From a bacterium (lineage in GTDB: Bacteria; Patescibacteria; JAEDAM01; Absconditabacterales; Absconditicoccaceae): a stretch of 7,822 nucleotides of DNA. The position numbers were made by a program, and so were the translations under genes. The notes beneath the pieces were generated by a model that was not told where the DNA came from, ran no database searches, and saw only the letters and a list, made by a program, of their open reading frames with translations. Where the stretch lies: the NCBI GenBank assembly GCA_017442645.1, contig JAFRZH010000035.1, positions 1 to 7,822 of the forward strand, in the 5' to 3' direction. This document shows, one piece after another, positions 6,914 through 7,822 of this stretch. Position 1 is the first letter of the stretch; every line of letters starts with the position of its first letter.

Positions 6914-6958
6914 GTGCTATTTGCCCTTTTATTTACCCTTTTTTGGTTGTTCTCAAGT
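6902..6958. repeat. repeated 14-bp element flanking a tandem 12-bp repeat
   Basis: Read on the minus strand, ACTTGAGAACAACC (6958-6945) recurs as ACTTGAAAACGACC (6915-6902), with 12 of 14 bases identical. Between them ATTTGCCCTTTT (6919-6930) and ATTTACCCTTTT (6931-6942) form a tandem repeat with one mismatch. The downstream 14-bp copy includes the -35 box of the proximal promoter, so these may be protein-binding sites or a duplicated promoter remnant. Confidence 0.45.
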
Positions 6959-6964
6959 TTTTAT

Positions 6965-6992
6965 ATTATACTCTTTTGTCCAACGACTTCAA
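6965..6992 (-). promoter_or_regulatory. distal promoter candidate of the rpmA operon
   Basis: On the minus strand TTGAAG (6992-6987), 16 nt, then a perfect TATAAT (6970-6965). It points toward rpmA from 79 bp upstream of the proximal promoter. Tandem promoters suit a ribosomal operon. Confidence 0.5.
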
Positions 6993-7046
6993 GGAAAGGG
7001 GGAATACTTAGATTCACCCATAATTTTTTATTTTTTTATCCCCAAA

Positions 7047-7114
7047 CGATATTTCCTTTCATTCCTGAGTTTTCGGAAGATCTTCCTTCTTAGTACTCAA
7101 TGTAAAGAATATCG
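7047..7114. repeat. 68-nt imperfect hairpin next to the stop of the right-end frame
   Basis: The outer arm CGATATT pairs with AATATCG; the stem then continues inward through CTTT, CATT and GAGT blocks with one mismatch and small bulges, about 19 pairs in all. The apex contains the 12-bp palindrome GGAAGATCTTCC (7075-7086). It begins directly after the stop codon of the leftward frame ending at 7115. No T-run follows on the minus strand, so an ordinary intrinsic terminator is unlikely. Confidence 0.55.
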
Positions 7115-7453
7115 CTAGGCTTTCCTCTTTTTTATTTTTCGTATGGAGAAAATAATTTTTATGACTATAATAACTGTAGGGATTCCCCAAAAATAAAGGC
7201 ATTCTTTGAGGAAATTTTGAAAAGTATTTGCATTCATTATTATTGGTAATGGTCAAGAAATACTAATCCCCCGAAACGCTAATACTAATAATATTGGTGT
7301 TTCCCCTTTCTTATTTGGTAATAATAAGGCAAGATATGGTATTAAAAGAACTAACCATCGTATAACATGATATACCATTACACTTAAAGGAATTTCGTTT
7401 TTGGGGAGAAATGTTTCTAAATCAAAAATATCTAAGTAAGGCATCGAAATCAT
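7115..7453 (-). CDS. downstream membrane-protein frame (second half of a split or frameshifted gene)
   Basis: A 112-residue frame from ATG 7453 (or 123 residues from TTG 7486). It has hydrophobic stretches around residues 26-45, 52-65 and 85-100 and a very basic tail (RKIKKRKA). One TGA reads as glycine. The ATG lies 2 nt after the TAA that ends the upstream membrane frame, and the frames are in -1 register, so this is either re-initiated, joined by frameshifting, or the remainder of a mutated gene. The sequence P-L-S-x-x-x-Y followed by K-x-G and a later FRG faintly recalls the C-terminal part of prolipoprotein diacylglyceryl transferase (Lgt); this is a weak by-eye impression. It ends at TAG 7117-7115. 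Confidence 0.5.
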
Positions 7454-7455
7454 GA

Positions 7456-7749
7456 TTATTTGTTCTTTAAATAAAACTGTATTCAAGCAATACTACTTCC
7501 AATCAGTCGAGATATCTGAAAAAAATTTCACAAATAGATACTATTTCCTCCAATTAAGTCGATACCGTTGCCATTCCATTCAATTCATCGATATAACAAA
7601 ATCAGACTTGTAATTATCCGAATACTATACACAAGTCAACTAAAACAATATTTTCAATGAGATTGACGTGCAATAATAGAGACAAAAAAACAAATAATCC
7701 CAATTTCTGAGCATATGCCTATTATTATTGCAATTGTTTTTTCATCCAT
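7456..7749 (-). CDS. upstream membrane-protein frame (first half of a split or frameshifted gene)
   Basis: A 97-residue frame from ATG 7749 (MDEK), free of TAA and TAG and using TGA five times as glycine. Hydrophobic segments lie near residues 5-25, 37-53 and 80-93, so it is a membrane protein. A short stretch, YLGNFF after an Asn/Gly-rich loop, slightly resembles the GNF region of Lgt, and the spacing from there to the P-x-S-x-x-Y region in the next frame would fit one continuous protein. The frame ends at TAA 7458-7456 just after a T TTA AAG heptamer. The alternative ATG at 7756 is in another frame and gives a poorer protein. Function unknown. Confidence 0.5.
7465..7471 (-). other. candidate -1 ribosomal frameshift site
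   Basis: On the minus strand the heptamer T TTA AAG has the canonical X XXY YYZ form in the frame of the upstream ORF. It sits inside the 37-nt window (7492-7456) where the two frames overlap without stops. A -1 slip would join residue 95 of the first frame to the second, giving about 211 residues. No strong downstream pseudoknot is evident, so a mutation or sequencing error remains possible. Confidence 0.4.
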
Positions 7750-7822
7750 TTTTCATAAGACAATTTTTTAAACTATTTTTTATAGTCTATGTTTTTTATA
7801 TAAAAAAAAAAGAAAAAAAAGA

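Larger units (their letters stand above)
6767..7046. other. non-coding leader and promoter region of the rpmA operon
   Basis: No convincing gene on either strand. It contains two minus-strand promoter candidates, a pair of diverged 14-bp repeats and a tandem 12-bp repeat. The leader before rpmA would be about 110 or 190 nt depending on the promoter. This is long enough for ribosomal-protein feedback control, but no known leader motif is recognised. Confidence 0.6.

Noticed and set aside
6929..7021. Minus-strand ATG frame of about 30 codons beginning MGESKYSP
   Set aside because: It is very short, lies across the two tandem promoters and repeats, and nothing supports its translation.
6903..7118. 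Plus-strand open frame of about 70 codons rich in Phe and Leu
   Set aside because: It has no ATG, no in-frame TGA, no ribosome site, lies antisense over the rpmA promoters and the hairpin, and its composition is what T-rich DNA gives by chance.
7750..7822. Promoter for the right-end membrane frames
   Set aside because: A minus-strand TATAAA and a small ACTAT/ATAGT inverted repeat exist in A/T homopolymer sequence, but no -35 box can be distinguished near the window edge.
1..7822. CRISPR arrays, tRNA or rRNA genes, insertion sequences
   Set aside because: No regularly spaced repeats, cloverleaf-like sequence, rRNA signature or transposase was seen on either strand.

Overview
The window reads coherently only if TGA is a glycine codon and not a stop (translation table 25). 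On that reading it belongs to an AT-rich member of the Absconditabacteria (SR1) or Gracilibacteria (BD1-5), candidate-phyla (CPR/Patescibacteria) lineages with small genomes. The best internal proof is ribosomal protein bL27: TGA falls on its conserved glycines 22 and 27. TGA is also the glycine of the Asp-Gly pair in the WecA-like enzyme and recurs throughout the HIT protein and a 701-residue secreted protein. Under the standard code most genes here would appear as fragments. Tryptophan is written TGG throughout, and the stops seen are TAA and, twice, TAG.

Layout, left to right. Positions 1-225 are an intergenic region with a perfect 15-bp inverted repeat and, at the very edge, a possible ribosome-binding site for a leftward gene outside the window. 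A rightward block follows: a WecA/MraY-like membrane sugar-phosphate transferase with altered catalytic aspartates (226-1299), a small single-pass membrane protein (1397-1675), a half-length SufD-like Fe-S assembly protein overlapping it (1629-2315), an unrecognised 135-residue protein (2326-2733) and a HIT-family protein (2767-3225). A near-perfect consensus promoter then drives a secreted four-repeat acidic protein (3334-5439). A bidirectional hairpin terminator (5449-5480) separates this from a leftward operon, rpmA-rpmF-nusB (6766 down to 5479), which has two candidate promoters in tandem. The stretch 6767-7114 is non-coding and holds those promoters, short direct repeats and a 68-nt imperfect hairpin. 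The right end carries two leftward, overlapping membrane-protein reading frames (7749-7456 and 7453-7115) in -1 register, with a T TTA AAG slippery heptamer inside the overlap.

Functional picture. The leftward operon is housekeeping: two 50S proteins and a transcription antitermination factor. The rightward block mixes envelope, Fe-S and nucleotide-hydrolase functions with unknown small proteins. The secreted repeat protein is the most accessory-looking gene. Four of the candidate promoters share an exactly 16-bp spacer. Clear Shine-Dalgarno sequences are scarce, with a good one only before the SufD-like gene, so several starts are uncertain. All alignments are by eye; no database search was possible.
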